Origin: Komagataeibacter rhaeticus
GTDB taxonomy: Bacteria > Pseudomonadota > Alphaproteobacteria > Acetobacterales > Acetobacteraceae
Direction of reading: 5' to 3'
NCBI RefSeq assembly: GCF_003207855.1
Contig: NZ_NKTZ01000005.1
Location: 1-64,000, forward strand
Length of the DNA stretch: 64,000 bases
Below, one piece after another: positions 62,848 through 64,000 of this stretch (its first letter is position 1; each line of letters opens with the position of its first letter). The notes beneath the pieces are model-generated. The model was not told the origin of the DNA. It did not search any database and saw only the letters and a list, made by a program, of their open reading frames with translations. A program made the position numbers and the translations under genes.

Positions 62848-64000
62848 ATGCAAACCGTTTCTGACCGACCTGTCATACTGCAGGCGCTGCCAGCGCTCGA
62901 ATCCGGCGGGATAGAACATGGCACGCTGGAAATGGCGCAGGCCATTGTCCAGGCTGGTGGCACCGCCATCGTGGCCAGCGCGGGCGGCCGCCTGGTCCCG
63001 CGCCTGAAATATATCGGCGCCATTCCGGTGGAAATGGAACTGGGGGCCAAGAACCCCATTTCCGTCATGCGCAACGCCGGCAGGCTGCGGCAGGTCATGC
63101 AGCAGTATGGTGTCCATCTTGTCCATGCCCGCTCCCGCGCGCCCGCATGGGCCGCGCATTTCGCGTGCAGGCGGCTGGGCGTGCCCATGGTCACCACATG
63201 GCACGGGGTGCATGACGCCAACCTGCCGGGCAAGAAACGCTATAACAGCGTACTGGCATCCGGCGCGCGGGTCATTGCCATAAGCCGCTACATCGCCACC
63301 CGCCTGCGTGATGAATACAAGGTGGGCGGCGACCGCCTGCGCCTGATCCCGCGCGGCGCGGACATGGTGCGCTTCGACCCCGGCGGGGTGCGGGGCAACC
63401 GGGTCCAGAAACTGCTGGGGCTGTGGGACATCCCCGATGGCGCCACCGTCATCATGCTGCCCGCGCGCGTGACCGCGTGGAAAGGGCATGCCCTGCTGAT
63501 CGAGGCACTGGCCCATCTGGAGCGGACAGGCGGGTTCAGCGGGGACTGGGTGTGCATTTTCGTGGGTGAGACGAACAGCAGGGAAGGCCGGCAGCTTGTG
63601 GCGCAGGCCCGGCAGGGGGGCATTGCGGCCCATCTGCGCTTTGCCGGGCACTGCGCGGACATGCCGGCGGCCATGATGCTGGCGGACATGGTTGTCGTCC
63701 CCTCCCGCCGGCCCGAGCCCTTCGGGCGCGTGGTGGTGGAGGCACAGGCCATGGGGCGCCCCGTTATCGTATCCGCCCATGGCGCGGCGCTGGAAACGGT
63801 GGAAAACGGGATAACCGGCTTTTCCTTCCCCCCCGATGATGCAAGGGCGCTGGCCGCGTGCATCCGTCATGTAGCCGGTCTGGACAATGCGGAACGCGAG
63901 GCGCTGGCCTGGCATGCGCGTGAGAACGTGCGCACGCATTACTCCACCCAGGCCATGCAGTACGCAACACTCGCGGTTTATGATGAACTGCTGCATACCC
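62848..64000 (+). CDS. Glycosyltransferase family 4 (partial, runs off the window)
   Basis: At least 384 residues; the frame is open to the window end, so the C-terminus is missing. Starts ATG at 62848 with AAGGA five bases upstream. GT-B retaining transferase features: PALESGGIEHGTLEMAQAI at the N-domain, VTTWHGVHDAN, AISRYIATRLRDEY, and the donor-site PSRRPEPFGRVVVEAQAMGRPV with the E-x7-E pattern. Probably transfers a nucleotide sugar in LPS or exopolysaccharide synthesis. Divergent from the TPR gene. Confidence 0.9.
   Translation, partial: MQTVSDRPVILQALPALESGGIEHGTLEMAQAIVQAGGTAIVASAGGRLVPRLKYIGAIPVEMELGAKNPISVMRNAGRLRQVMQQYGVHLVHARSRAPAWAAHFACRRLGVPMVTTWHGVHDANLPGKKRYNSVLASGARVIAISRYIATRLRDEYKVGGDRLRLIPRGADMVRFDPGGVRGNRVQKLLGLWDIPDGATVIMLPARVTAWKGHALLIEALAHLERTGGFSGDWVCIFVGETNSREGRQLVAQARQGGIAAHLRFAGHCADMPAAMMLADMVVVPSRRPEPFGRVVVEAQAMGRPVIVSAHGAALETVENGITGFSFPPDDARALAACIRHVAGLDNAEREALAWHARENVRTHYSTQAMQYATLAVYDELLHT

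Noticed and set aside
62779-63996. Minus-strand frame over the right-end glycosyltransferase
   Set aside because: The plus-strand frame has clear GT-B motifs and a Shine-Dalgarno sequence; the antisense frame has none.
1-64000. Searched for tRNA genes, rRNA, CRISPR arrays, IS elements and prophage genes
   Set aside because: None seen in the intergenic regions or coding sequences; the gaps are mostly under 300 bases and lack cloverleaf arms or regular repeats.

Overview
This window looks like a chromosomal core-genome segment from an acetic acid bacterium (Acetobacteraceae, most likely Komagataeibacter or a close relative such as Gluconacetobacter). That placement is an inference from the high GC content, the alphaproteobacterial gene orders (comEC opposite gltX, pyrB-pyrC'-plsY-dprA-topA-rnr, lspA next to a DUF3035 lipoprotein) and protein character. 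I found no IS element, prophage, CRISPR array, rRNA or tRNA gene.

Layout. 0-2.0 kb: a UbiH-type FAD monooxygenase and a nitroreductase, both minus strand. 2.2-6.8 kb: a histidine operon (hisB, DUF2628 protein, hisH, a GNAT acetyltransferase in frame with hisA, hisF, hisE) ending in a HIT protein. 6.9-11.7 kb: an ABC exporter (minus), nth (plus) and comEC (minus). 11.9-24.5 kb: a tightly packed plus-strand run, gltX-pyrB-pyrC'-plsY-dprA-topA-rnr-S41 protease-DUF1491, with mostly 4-bp stop/start overlaps. 24.7-31.4 kb: an OmpA-like protein, cysK facing away from an Rrf2 regulator, two lineage-type exported proteins, and parE. 31.5-43.6 kb: a long minus-strand block, recX, CHAP lipoprotein, tatA, mtnBDC (methionine salvage), ribF, ileS, lspA, DUF3035 lipoprotein, mutL and a lone nuoM. 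43.9-48.5 kb: argD-argF-small protein-hslO, then an exported protein. 48.5-50.6 kb: a DsbD-type reductase. 50.7-57.9 kb: hrpB, an HtrA-like protease, a two-component system, a small secreted protein and a SIMPL protein. 58.1-62.7 kb: a minus-strand block (TPR protein, glycosyltransferase 9, thrS, infC). A group-4 glycosyltransferase runs off the right end.

The signals that ordinary gene calling does not explain are: (1) a family of about 75-base elements made of two adjacent hairpins enclosed by an outer inverted repeat, present four times, always between convergent genes; (2) GNAT and HisA in one uninterrupted reading frame where a single C in a five-C run would restore two separate overlapping genes; (3) infC apparently starting at AUA; (4) a lone nuoM with its catalytic residues intact; (5) a dihydroorotase paralogue without the metal-binding HxH motif. 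Start codons were chosen from overlaps, Shine-Dalgarno-like sequences and family lengths, and all functional names come from reading motifs by eye.
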